This document shows, piece by piece, positions 28,401 through 40,178 of a stretch of DNA of 64,000 nucleotides. The stretch covers positions 45,110,521 through 45,174,520 of the forward strand of contig NC_088302.1 in NCBI RefSeq assembly GCF_032854445.1. Direction: 5' to 3'. This DNA is from Liolophura sinensis (lineage: Eukaryota > Mollusca > Polyplacophora > Chitonida > Chitonidae). The notes under the pieces were generated by a model. The model saw only the letters and a program-made list of their open reading frames with translations, was not told where the DNA came from and searched no databases. Both the position numbers and the translations under genes were made by a program. Position 1 is the stretch's first letter. Every line of letters begins with the position of its first letter.

Positions 28401-31400
28401 TGTAGGCTGATAATTGTGAAACATTAATTAGAAATTACAGGATTACAGAATCACACAAAAGAAATCATTGTACCCAGACTGTGATGATACAAAATTACCT
28501 AAGTAAAGTTTCTGTGTTATTATGATGATACCTGTCATATCGTGCAGGAAGTCACTGCTTGTGTCATCATTCCATTGTACATACAGGGATGAGTATAATA
28601 AACAATTAACCTGAGAAGTTTTTTTTTACTAACCAGAACTCATATTATGTATTTAAGTGGTATGAATGTAGCATATGTGCTACACATGCTTCACTTAAAT
28701 AAGCCTTTATTTTGCCAGAATGCACAGACTTCAGCAAACAAGAGGCATGGAATATTACATTTCAGGGGATAGTTTCAGTGCACTTCATTTCTGTTTCATG
28801 TTCTTAAACATAATTGTATAAGAAATGTAATATCTTTGCTTTCAGAAAAGTTGATAGCCGAACTGGTACCTGTGAGTACTCTTAGAACAGATGGTATAGG
28901 CACTGGACGAACACAGGCCATTACAGTCTACTTCAGGGGTAGCTTATTTATAATACCTGTGGCAACCGTAATTAAAATGCTCACGCCTTCTAATCCAATA
29001 TGAAGGTCTGATTTGTCTACAAATGTCTGGATAATTATGTCAGGTCCCTGCCAAGAGTCTGGCACCCATAAACCTGACACGCATCATAGAAATAGAGCAT
29101 TCAAGAGCTCATTGTAAAACCTCACTCAAATCATAAACTTCCCAACGAAAAAGCCCAATAATTAATTGGAAAATGTTTGTGATGAAAAAAAAGATTCTTA
29201 AGGTACCAAGAAACTAGTGTTCAGTGGTATAAATTTTTAATATTCCAGTTCACTCAAATGAGGAAGCTGTTACAGTACATGTTAATGTGGAGCAAAATAT
29301 ATCAGTGTTGTTAAATGTAAAAATATTGCAAGGACAAAAAAGCACTTTTACACGTGTGTGATAATATATTAGTCTCCACTTGTAAAGACTGCAAAAATAT
29401 ATATTGAAAATTTTTTAAAATATGCGGATCTTAAAAAATCATAAAAATGTGTTGGTCATTGATTTTATTGGATAGTGCAGAATCTATTTTTAGGATTGGG
29501 TTCTTGTCCATTTTATTTATGATTGAGTATTTGTGCATTTCGTCCAAATTTGAAGCAGTTTAACATGTACTGGCTATGAATTACCCTGTTTGTTATAATT
29601 ATTGGAACTCGCGGTGTGCTCTTTTTATGCAATATACATGTAACTGTAGCAGGAATATTTAGTTTCTTATTTTTTTTCACACGGTTAGACCATCTAATGA
29701 ACAACATACTCATACCTTTACTTTTCCAGTAAGCTGGGAAACAGTTGTATTATTCTGCTTTCAACACTACTAATATCTGTCCCAAACATCAGAACAATTA
29801 GGATACTCCAGAAAATGGAAATCTTTGCGAAATCTTTGAATAGATCTTACAACATCTGTAATTTTTGCATCTTAATTTGACTGTATAGTATCCAGAGAAC
29901 ATTAAAAAGTAAATAGAGGCATAAATATATTGATTCTGTTATATATTCAGATGAACTGGTCAGTATTCCTGTCATTGGAGAATTGTATAGAGTCATTGGT
30001 GTGGTGAAAGCTGATTTTGAAAACCAAAATATCCACTTAGTAGTAGAGGTAAGACCTGTGTGAAAGGTGGAAATAAGTATCTTATCACAGATAGGGACCA
30101 AACTGTTGTGCTTTTATGGATTTATTTTTACCATTTTCACAGTATATATGACTACCTTGCATTTGGTAAATTCACACAAATCTCATATTTGGTGAACTTA
30201 TACAGATTGAGGCTGTCACTTTGCTTGTATTTTACCTTTCTGATTTGTTAGTTATTTTTTTGTATTTTCCAAAGTAATATTTATTTTGTGATAACCTAAT
30301 TAGATTTCTGATACCTATGCTTGAGTTAGATTCTGCATGATCTAAATTTAACAGAATTTTGTTTTCTTTCTTTCAGGCAAACAACATTGAACAGGTAAGT
30401 TCTTAATAAACAAGAAGAAATATACTGTTTTACAAAAACTTCTTTTTGGTGTTTTTATTTTGTACATTGATGAGTATTAACAGATATTCTTAAATTACCT
30501 TTTTTAAAAATTATTTTTTCAGCTTTCTGCATTTTCCGATATCCCATACAGTTTGGAGCAGAGATACCTACCTAAGTGTATTCAACTCTTATATGAAGGT
30601 ACATGTTGGCAATTGGCATTTAACAGAGGTATTTAACATGTTTTGTAATCTGTTACACACAAAATAGTATCATGTCTTTTTTGTTATATATTATATAAAC
30701 AACTAAGACATGTGAAACTCTTTTTTGTATGAAATTTATGTTTGTTGACTACTTCTTAGCATCTCTTTGACATCACCAGAAGTTTTTCATTCTTTATTAA
30801 CACACTTTCAGGGTATATGGGCCATCCCCATTCTGTGCATAACTCACTGAAAATTAATACTTTCCTGTAAACAAATTCACTGTTTGCATATATTCTTTTG
30901 CAGAGAATGTGTGTTCTCCTTGGGGCTTTGTTAGATGCCTTGCATATTTGTTTGGAGGTATGTCAAACATTTCTTCTCCACGCATGAAAACATTTATCCT
31001 GTATTAAATGGACGTAGTTGAATTTGTTGCTGTTGAAATGTTAGGTTAATGATACTTAATAAAAAATGTTACAAACTCAGGTACAAATACGCTGATAAAA
31101 TAAGTTTTTTTAAGGCATTAAGTTGAGTGTATTTTTCATTAACCATTTGTATACGAGTGGCCTTGAAATTTTTTTTTAATATATTCACAGAAAGTGTGAC
31201 ACCTCCTGGGTCATTCCACAAGTTGAAACTAGGTATTCTACTGAGCCTGGTTTTAACTGGTTCCAAGTCAAAGGTAGGTGTATTTCTGTTACTGATGTTA
31301 TCACTGACAAATAAAGGGCTCGTCATGATAGCTAGGTGTTAGTATCGAAAACTTCCATGCTTTGTGGCACCCACGTAGAATTCTTCATTTTACCTATGTT

Positions 31401-34400
31401 ACATACCTGACTTCAAAGGATTGATCGACTGTTTGTAAGGTTAAATTTGCATTTGTTGAACTGACCTGTTTGCAAGTTGCTGACAAACATTCTTATGGGT
31501 GATTTACATTCTTCAGTGAATAAAAGACTGTGCAAGCAGTCCCACAAGCTCTGTCCACCAAGGCTCCTTATGAACACTGAGTGTGGGAAAAAGAATAATG
31601 TAGAAATTCTCTGACAGGTTTTTAACTCAAACACTGTGTGCACTTGGGTCACCCAGGGTTTTGCCTTCTAAATGTGCAATTGGGTCACCCAGGGTTATTC
31701 CTCGTAAATGCGCACTTGCGTCACTGTGGCTTTTTCCTTATAAATGGTGACCCAAGTGCACGTTCATAAGGAAAAACCGTGAGTGACAAATGTGCACATT
31801 TATAAGGAAAAGCTTTGGGTGACCCAGGTGCACATTTAGTAGGGAAAATCCTGGATGATCGAAGTGTACATTTAAAAGAAAAAAGTGTGGGTGACCCAAG
31901 TTCACATTAAGAAGGAAACCCGTGGGTCAGCCAAGTGGACATAAAGAAGGGAAAACCCTGGGTGATCCATGTGCATATTAGTAAGGAAAAACCATGGGTG
32001 ACCAAAGTGTACATTTAGAATGAAAAACCCTGGGTGGCTCAAGTGCCCATTCATAAGGAAAAAGCCTGCTATCTGTCCACCTGGGTTACCCAGGGTTTTT
32101 CCTCCCTAATTTACACTTGGTTGACCGATAGGTTTCCTTATTAATGTGCACTTCACTGACCCATGGGTTTCCTTATTAATGCGCTCTTAGTTCACCCACG
32201 GTTTTTCCTTTGAAATGTGCGCATGGGTCACCAAGAGTTTTTTCTTATAAATGTGCATCTGGGTCACCCAAAGTTTTTCCTTATAAATGTGCACATTTGT
32301 CATTCACGGTTATCTCCTCTTAAATGTGCACATTTACTAGGATAAATCCTGGGTGATCCAGGTACACATTTACTAGGGAAAACCCTGGGTGACCCATGTG
32401 CACGTTAATAAGGAAAAACCCTGGGTTACCCAAGTGAGCATTTATAAGGAAAACCCATGGGTGAGCCAAGTGCATATTCATTTAATATACATTTAAAACC
32501 CTGGATGATCCAGGTGCACAGTTATAAGGAAAAACCCTGGATGGCCGAATCCACATTTTCAAGGTAAACCCCACGTGACCCAAGTGCACATTTACCAAGA
32601 AAAACCCTGGGTGACCCTTCTACATTCACCCAATGTCAAACATGGTAACAATTTTGCCAAAGTAGTTTGCTTTTTTTTTTTCATAGTTTCCCTCTTTACA
32701 AGTAAAAAATGAATGTTTCCCAGGTGCATATTTACTTGCAGAGTACTTGGCGGGAGTATACTTCATATTCACCCACTGTCAATTTTACTAAAGTTTTTAT
32801 ACGCCCTTGCCATTTGGCGGAGCATATTATGTTATGGCAGTTTTTTCCGTCAGTGTCCGGGCTATAACTCCAACAGTTTTCTGTGTAGAGTTTTAATTGT
32901 GTCACGACTCACATTTGTTCATTTCCGCTGTTGTCATGGTTACCAGACTGCCATTTTGCCTATATGTACTATATAAATAGATATGATTTCATCTACGGGG
33001 TATAACTCCTACAGTTTACCACATAGATTTTTAATTTTTTTTGGCACAGTGATACACAGATAACGATGTGTTGCATTTCACATTTATCCTTTTTCACATG
33101 GTAACTAGATAGTCATTTTCCTTATATACTATAAATAGATTTGATTTTCGTGTCCGAGCAACACACACACACACACACTCCCCTCTCTGTTTTCCACGCA
33201 GTTTTAATTTTTGGTGGATACATAGAAAAACAGATGACAGTGTATGACGACTCACATTTATCCATTTTTGCTGTTGTCATGATAACCAGATAGCCATTTT
33301 GCGTATATATACTACATAAATAGAAATCATTTCATGTCCGAGCTATAACTCCAACTGTTTTTTGCAAAAAGTTTGGATTTGAGGTGGACACAGTGCTGCT
33401 GGTATTCTTTTATACATTTCAAACAAATTCATTTGTTGGGGCGTATAAAGTGTTCACCTGAAATGTTGTTGTCTTTTGTTTTTTTATATTCTCAGTTTAA
33501 CCCTTGGATCCTCATAGAAGTATTATATGAAGTGAATGACATCATGTTTATTCAGGTGTCCTGAATATATATATTTAAAACAACACCACAATACAAATTC
33601 ATACTGATGGAAAATTTGGAGTGCAGTAGGTATATACAATACTTTCCATAAGGGCTTCATTTCAGGTGTATTAGTAAATCAGGTTTTGTTTAAAATATAT
33701 CTAAACTGACAAGAAAGACAAGTAACCAATCAGATAACAAACAAACTACTTTAAGTGTTTTTTTTATTCTTTACATCCGTCATATGATATCTATTCCCCA
33801 CAGACGAAGTCCCTCTTCCATATTTTAGCCTGTGGTAGAGAGTCCGTTGTTCTGGACAGGCTATTGAGGTATGGTTGCACATTTGCTGAGAGAGCTGTTA
33901 CCCATAGCTTGTGTAATGCTGTCACAGGGCGAATTTCCAAGGATCCCTATCACAAAAGCCAGTACTTTGTTGAAGGTAAGCTAGTGGAGTGTGACAAAGG
34001 TCTTTCAGTTTTTGGAAGAGCTTTCTCTTGATGTCAGAGATGGTCTTTGTACTTAGACTCATAGTCTTCCTGGTAAAACTTACAAAAGCACAGTGACATG
34101 ACTTTGAGACATACTGTTTATTACATATATTCACAAAAACAGAAGATTTCCAGAAGACCATTGTCTGCTGAAGTATTATCCAAGAAAAGGAATATCTGCA
34201 TAGAGGGTAGGCATAAAGTCGTGAATCTTGTTTCCCTTCTTTAAAGCGGCACTGTAAAGCGGTAACCTTATATCAAATTGATTCCCCTCCAAAGTTACAA
34301 TATTGCAACACCAGAACCAGGCAATATACTTTGGTGTTTATGGGTCAAGTGGAATTAGGCTTTAAGCTGATGTTCTCTGCATCTTTACCACAAAGTGCAT

Positions 34401-37400
34401 GAAGTCAGCTAGCCTATATGCTTAATATATGTTTTAGGTGGCTCTTTGTCGTTAGCAACAAATGGCGTTTGTAACATTGGAGACCTGGGAAGGTACAAAA
34501 AAATCACAAAGGATATCATTAAAGCAAGTGAGTATTGTGCTAAATCGATAATGGGAAACTTGTAAATCTTCTTCTCACTGATAACAAAATGCTCCAAAGC
34601 TATGAACTCTTTGTTCTTTTGTTTGTTACATATGTGTGCTCCTAAAACACATTTTAGGAGTGTCACAGAAGAAAAAACAGTGTGTTCTACTGCAAATGGA
34701 TCCTTTTGTGCAGCTCATCCTTGAGTCTCCCATTGTTCTTATTTCATAGCCATAAACTTGACTGCAACATTCATGACCAAATAGAGTATTGTTCCAACTT
34801 CCATAAGAGGCATTACATGATATATCGCGCTGCGAGAGTTTTTTCTTCTCTTAATTTCTAGTGTAAACTGTCCTGTTTTGTGTTATGATTATGCGTATCA
34901 TAAATAAAGGAATAAAAGCATTGAAGACTCATCATACCTCATGAAGGTCAGCATTGAGCCATTGTGGTCATCGTACATGCGTTATGTAAATTAGTCGAAT
35001 TTTTTGTTTTTTTATATCTTGTACCATAAGTGAGACTGATTTACCCTTTGTTCCAAAATATTTCCTTGTTGCAGCTTTGGACACAGGCAGAGTTGTGATT
35101 GATGTGAGCTCTAAATTTTCTCAGGGCCTCCCACAGCAGCACAGCTCCCCTCTCAGGTGCCATGTGTGGGCGTACTCAGACCCTGCCACACAGAAACCCT
35201 CTCAGTATAAGGATGAGCTCTTCATTACAGGCGACACAGGGGAACTTTCAAAAGCAATGCTTGAGTAAGCTTTCTGAGAGGCATATTTCTTGAAATGACA
35301 ACTTTGGGGATGTGTAGTTTATCCCTAAGTTTTATTTGACTGAGGCTGTTTGAATACCTAAATTACTCCAAAGTAAAACCAGTGACAGTTTCATTTAAAC
35401 ATTCAGCTTTATTGGTTAAGTAGTGATGAGCCCTCTACAATAAAGTCTGGGTACTTCATATATATTCTCAATCAGCTCATCAGGAAATATTATGTAATGC
35501 CAGTAAAGTTCCCTACTGAACAAGAAATTAGACCCTGTCAAAACAAGTACGTCCAAATTCAGGTGTCAGAGCTGAACGGAAGAGAGAATCTGGAAAATAT
35601 TGTCTGGCTCTTGGTGTGAATTTGTTATTGTGTGAAAAAAAATGGTTAATTGCAATTGTTTACATTAAGTCACTTAGTAAAAAAACAAAAAAGTTTCCTT
35701 ATGTAACTAATATATCTGAAATTCCACGACTGTGTTAGTCTTGATTGCTTTCAGCCAATAAATGAAGCTTAAAGGAAAACTGTACATAGCACATGCGTGA
35801 GTTTACATGAGTGTTCAAATTCTTCACTAATCTGTAGATTTTAGCTGACAACAGTTAATGCAGAGAGATTATTTAGTATTTTTCATCCTTTTGTCAAGAG
35901 TGTCTAAAGTTCCCTGACTTGTCACGCTTTTGGAAAGTTTTGTGTGCTATAATGTTTAATATAAATATAACATCTGTGTATACTGGGATTTAATGGGGGT
36001 GGGGAAAATACTTTTTTTTAATTGTTTATTGATTAAAAGTATGAAGATATACTGAATGTTAAAACTAAATGTTGGAGTAGTAAGAGTGGCCATCCAAAAT
36101 GGGTTGATCCAGATGTTTTCACGTCTTCTGTTTCTAACTCATACTGGTATTGCTTGGTGTTTCAGTGTTTTTAGCCTGGTGTTATTCACAGATGGCAGTG
36201 ACAGCATTTCAAATTTTGATGAAGAGATCAGTAGAGACATTCTGCGTTCAGCTGTACACCCTGACAGCCTCAAACCATCAATTACCTTTCAGGAATTCAA
36301 TAAGGTAACAAATTCAGCTATGTCACTGATAAACTGACACACCAGTGCAGTTCTGTGTAATGCTACATTTACAAGACAAAGTATGTAAAAGCTTAATTTA
36401 AGCCACAATCATTCATTCATTCAAAATATGAAGAGATCAGAAAATGTTCAGTGAAACAAATTAATGTATGTTTCATAACAGTTCTTGGAGATAGCCAGAG
36501 AAAGGGAGGTAATCCTTACGCCTGCAGCAGAGGTGATAGTTCAGCAGTATTATCAGGCCAGTAGGAGAATGAGGTCTTCAGACCCGAGTAGCTCATCAGT
36601 CCCTGTATCAACTCTCCCAACTCTGTATGTATATGTTATACTGTCTCCCATTTCTTTTATGGCAAATTAACCGTGACCGTTTATTTTGCATTTTCAAGAT
36701 AAATACGTAACATAAATTAATTGAAATTGCATTTCTTTCATATTGTAAAGGGCAAAGAAAAACAGTGAGCATATTTAGTACATGTTTCTGTCACATTTTT
36801 ATTTTCTTGATTTGTTTTCAATGGAATTTTTTTGTGTAGATACTCCCTTGCATTAGCCCATGCTAAGTTGAGTCTCAGAAGAGAAGTCACAGAGAGTGAT
36901 GCAGTCATGGCTGTCCACCTCAGTGAGGAATGCCTTACAGCCAGACATGGTCAGTGATCATTTAAGCCATTACATGTACCCTGCAGACAAAAATTTTATC
37001 AGTTAGTCAAAAGGGACTTTGGAATACCCACAGACCAAAAGGGGAAATCCAGCAATTCTTCTAACTTTATCTTATTGTTATTATTTTAAGATGTGGGGAA
37101 TATGCCATGCAACAGCACTTCCCTGTCATTTCCCTCTATGATTATTTTACATCATACTTAATATTATATACATGGTAAATGGTTCTTTTTTTGTAACGTA
37201 AGAACTCTCCACAGGGTTAAAATCAATATTCCTAACGAGGAGAAAGAAAGTGGTCTCACTAAATGTGGAATTTGTAGGTATAATTGATGATTTGCTGTCA
37301 TTTCTATTAAAATTAGGATTAATACCTATATATTTAGATCAGCTGATGTTTCATTGAATTTAAGGAACGTCATATTATTAATAATGTACTTTGTTGAGCT

Positions 37401-38044
37401 ATGCTGTTTTGCATTCCTTTTTTTTAGACTAAAAAGAGTGTATTAGCATCACATCTTCAAATCTTGATATTGTCATTGGATGAAAGTATATAATACTCAC
37501 GCGTTTGCACCTGTGTACATGTTTCTCATCATTTCCTGTTGCCATGATAATTGTTTGCACTTTTAGGATTCTCAGCACTCAGTGTGCGTCCAATGCCTCA
37601 TATTACCTGTGATGATTTTAACTTACAAGAGGTAATGTGACCACCCCTACATTTTTCATTGTTACAACTAACATGACATATAACTGGAAAACTTTTAGCT
37701 TTCAAAGTGTATTTTTATATGGTGTGCTACAGCAGAATCCTCTTATTTAGTGAAGTATTAATTCACTTTTTGTTTCTTGGCATATTTTACTATGTATCAT
37801 AAAATGTTATTCCATATGTGTCAACATTGGAAATCTTCTTGGTATGAATCCTGATTAATAAAAATAAATATATATATTTTTTTTATAAATTATATCGGAG
37901 AAACTTGTCTTCATCATGTAACAAAACCAAGTCTACTTTCCTGCTGTTGTTTTGTTTTCTTTTCAGATGGATGAGGAGATGTATGTATTCCATCACCGTC
38001 TTCTGAGATTTTGTGGAGGCCAAGCACCTGGGCATGAGGAATAA
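25480..38044 (+). CDS. MCMDC2: MCM domain-containing protein 2, complete
   Basis: Twenty-two in-phase coding exons: 25480-25602, 25920-25980, 26364-26422, 26715-26821, 27501-27605, 27870-27974, 28246-28313, 28846-28938, 29951-30048, 30377-30394 (18 bp), 30523-30598, 30904-30957, 31191-31273, 33496-33555, 33804-33975, 34438-34527, 35075-35264, 36166-36304, 36482-36624, 36840-36949, 37567-37631 and 37967-38044; 698 residues (human 681). Markers: SALVYLDKSGNL; LPRFLKSGSFLGFDGVVTG; zinc-binding pairs CPVEGC and CFHC with QYIRVHVPGASELQTIR between; SVTPPGSFHKLKLGILLSL; GVCNIGDLGRYKK at the Walker A position; C-terminal SLALAHAKLSLRREVTESD. The Walker A lacks GK[S/T], and VVIDVSSKF replaces the Walker B DE. 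The protein is an MCM-like, probably ATPase-deficient factor needed in mouse for meiotic double-strand break repair. The 20-residue exon 33496-33555 has no obvious human counterpart. Confidence 0.93.
29602..29818 (+). repeat. Dispersed repeat, copy 2
   Basis: Matches 4645-4885 (GTAGCAGGAATATTTAG, GGTTAGACCATCTAATGAAC, ATACTCATACCTTTACTTTT). Lies in MCMDC2 intron 8. Confidence 0.65.
31630..32625. repeat. Orientation-switching minisatellite (~37-bp unit) in MCMDC2 intron 13
   Basis: The unit, in one sense, is GGGTGACCCAAGTGCACATT then TATAAGGAAAAACCC. Blocks alternate in orientation along the plus strand: reverse 31640-31745, forward 31748-32070, reverse 32072-32333, forward 32334-32622. Units are degenerate. 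Adjacent blocks are therefore long imperfect inverted repeats that could fold into hairpins in DNA or pre-mRNA. Confidence 0.9.
32795..33450. mobile_element. Non-autonomous DNA element with TIRs and internal tandem repeats
   Basis: Ends are inverted: TTTATACGCCC at the left (about 32796) and GGGCGTATAAAG at the right (33439-33450). Inside, a segment of about 170 bp is repeated about three and a half times: GTCCGGGCTATAACTCCAAC, GTTTTAATT, GACTCACATTTGTTCATTT, GTTGTCATGGTTACCAGA. There is no coding potential. A (CA)n run of about 18 bp lies near 33163. Confidence 0.65.
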
Positions 38045-38600
38045 GAATCAGAGAATACTACCTGTGTGACTGCTCCTGTGGAATAGAGGCGCTAGGTCAT
38101 TAACATCAGGAACCACTTCTTCAAAAGCATATCAAAGTGATTTAAAGCTTTATACCAGTTTCATTGTAATATAATATCAGTGGGCTTTTTAAAAATTTAT
38201 ATTTTAGCTGAAATCTTTCTACAGTTTTGAACATTCTTATCACTACATTAATGTGATGTGGAAAATCAATGTTGCAATGGATGAAACAGCACGAGGCGGG
38301 ACTATGAAGCATTCCTGCTAACCATTCATGAAAAATTTTGTTGTAAACTGACATTGTCCAGATTCCACTGAAAAGGAAAGCTGAATTTGGCGTTACACAA
38401 TTCTGTGTGATACAATTTAAACTTGTTCATTATCAAGTCTTCAGAATGTGTCTGCATGCTGTAAATGTCCATGTTCAAACTTTGCGTGAATGTTTATCAC
38501 CATGTGATGACCATGTAGTGTGAAATCAATCATTACATTTTAAGTTAAACCTGACCACTCTCAGCTGTACATATACATTAAATTGTTTGCTGTAATCTGT
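38045..38600 (+). terminator. Likely MCMDC2 3' UTR
   Basis: Follows the TAA at 38042-38044. The best poly(A) signal I see is the variant ATTAAA at 38577-38582. No other coding sequence is visible. Confidence 0.4.
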
Positions 38601-38747
38601 GATAGTTTAAACATATATACAGTTGTTCATATATTTTGTGTCCCCGATTGCCAGTGTATGCTATTAAGCTCTTTTCATTGTTCAAATGTTTATTCAATGC
38701 CTTGTTTATTTCAAGCAATATCCAGTTTCACTCATCTTATATCGAGG

Positions 38748-38876
38748 TCTGCCTGCAACCTGCGAGTGGTTGCAGGTTTTTCCAGGGCTCTGCCCGGTTC
38801 CTCCCACCATCCTGCTGACCGCTGTCGTATGAGTGAGATATTCTTGAGTACGGAGTTAAATACAAATCAGTCATAT
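38748..38876 (+). repeat. SINE 3' half
   Basis: GTCTGCCTGCAACCTGCGAG, GGTTCCTCCCACCATCCTGC, GAGATATTCTTGAGTACGGA, then AATCAGTCATATTAAA. The head is missing. Confidence 0.75.
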
Positions 38877-39182
38877 TAAATTGATCTGAAATGTAATAGA
38901 AACGTGTAAACAAGCACAAACAAAGGACTGTTTAGAGCTTCACCAGTTCCTTGGGAAACTATATGTAGATGGAAGTGTTAAAATAATATAAAAGAATCCC
39001 TAATGAGTTAATAACATGGTTCAAAAGTATTTATAAATGACATGATTTAACCGTTATTATTGAAGGATCATTTTTTTTTTTACTCTCGTGTAGCTCTATT
39101 AAACAGAGGCATAGAATGGATAAAGATTTTTCTGGTATTTATTTATTACGTCTTTGAACAGGTATTAGCCAAGCCATTTAAA

Positions 39183-39420
39183 ATTTATTTATTTATTTGA
39201 TTGTTGTTCAATTCCATACTCAATAATTCTTCACTTATAAAATGGCAGTCAGCTTAAATTGTTTTACATGTATATGTGGAGGAAACCTGATCAGATGTAT
39301 CTGGGGTAAACCGCCAAACCTTTGGCAAGTTACTGATGAACTTTCCCATGCGTGATGAATGTGTACACATATTGGTGGAAGACAAGTGGTCTCAATGAAC
39401 ATTCACATAACACAGCTGGC
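39183..39420 (-). repeat. Second SINE-like family, copy 2
   Basis: ATTTATTTATTTGATTG, CTCAATAATTCTTCACTTAT, AAAATGGCAGTCAG, GTGGAGGAAACCTGATCAG, GGGGTAAACCGCCAAACC, TTGGCAAGTTACTGATGAAC. It matches copies near 20.6, 42.4 and 47.0 kb. Confidence 0.6.
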
Positions 39421-39772
39421 TATATGAGCGTTTTATAAGTGCTCAGCGATCTACAAATTCCTTGTCCAAGACCAAGTTTGAGCTTGCAGCTTAAGTGTGT
39501 CCTACAGATTAAAAAGCAAACACCTAAATCGCACTGCCACAGCCCATTTCCAATTCAACAGAGATACAAAATTGCACTGTTTAATAAAGTGGCTTGTTTC
39601 GCTACGTTGCACTCTTGCAGCTGTAATATATTTTTGCTGCCTTCCTGGAATGCCAAGCTGAAGACACTAGACATGTTGTCCCATCCTGTCAGAGTATTGA
39701 GGCATTTAACTTCAAGATCTGTTCCCGGCTTAGCTTTCATCTTAACTGCTCTGAATCATTACATTCACTAAC

Positions 39773-39825
39773 CTGGAACACGGTCCTGTTGTCGGGGCGG
39801 ACCTCAAAAGTCGCAACATAGTACG
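39773..39825 (-). other. Exon-like segment of unknown origin
   Basis: A 53-bp segment flanked by a pyrimidine-rich acceptor (CCGTTTTTTGTAG) and a donor (CCAG then GTTAGTG) encodes YYVATFEVRPDNRTVFQ in one frame. It is GC-richer than its surroundings. I could not connect it to other exons or to a protein family. It may be an exon of an unrecognised minus-strand gene, a gene relic, or chance. Confidence 0.25.
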
Positions 39826-40102
39826 CTACAAAAAACGGTGCCCAGTGACCTTAAAAGTTATTCTGAATTCATATCACTGCAATATGCAAGAATAGTACAG
39901 ACCATAACATCGCAAGTAACACAAATGTAACCCACACACCCACTCGGACAGCATCATACATTGGCCAATCAACACCTGACTCTGTTGCTCTGGTGGACAA
40001 AATTTAGATCATCTCTTTTTTCACAATAGTTGATCATAGTTCCTTTGTCTTTATTAAAACACAAATAATGTAAAGACTCCCAAGCAATTTGTCAATCGCC
40101 CT

Positions 40103-40178
40103 TTAGAGGCTGACCACTGTCATATAAGTAAAATATTCTTGAGCACAGTGTAAAACTCCAACGAAATAAATAAATTTA
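40103..40178 (+). repeat. SINE tail fragment
   Basis: GGCTGACCACTGTCATATAA, AAATATTCTTGAGCACAGTG, CCAACGAAATAAATAAAT. Confidence 0.7.
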
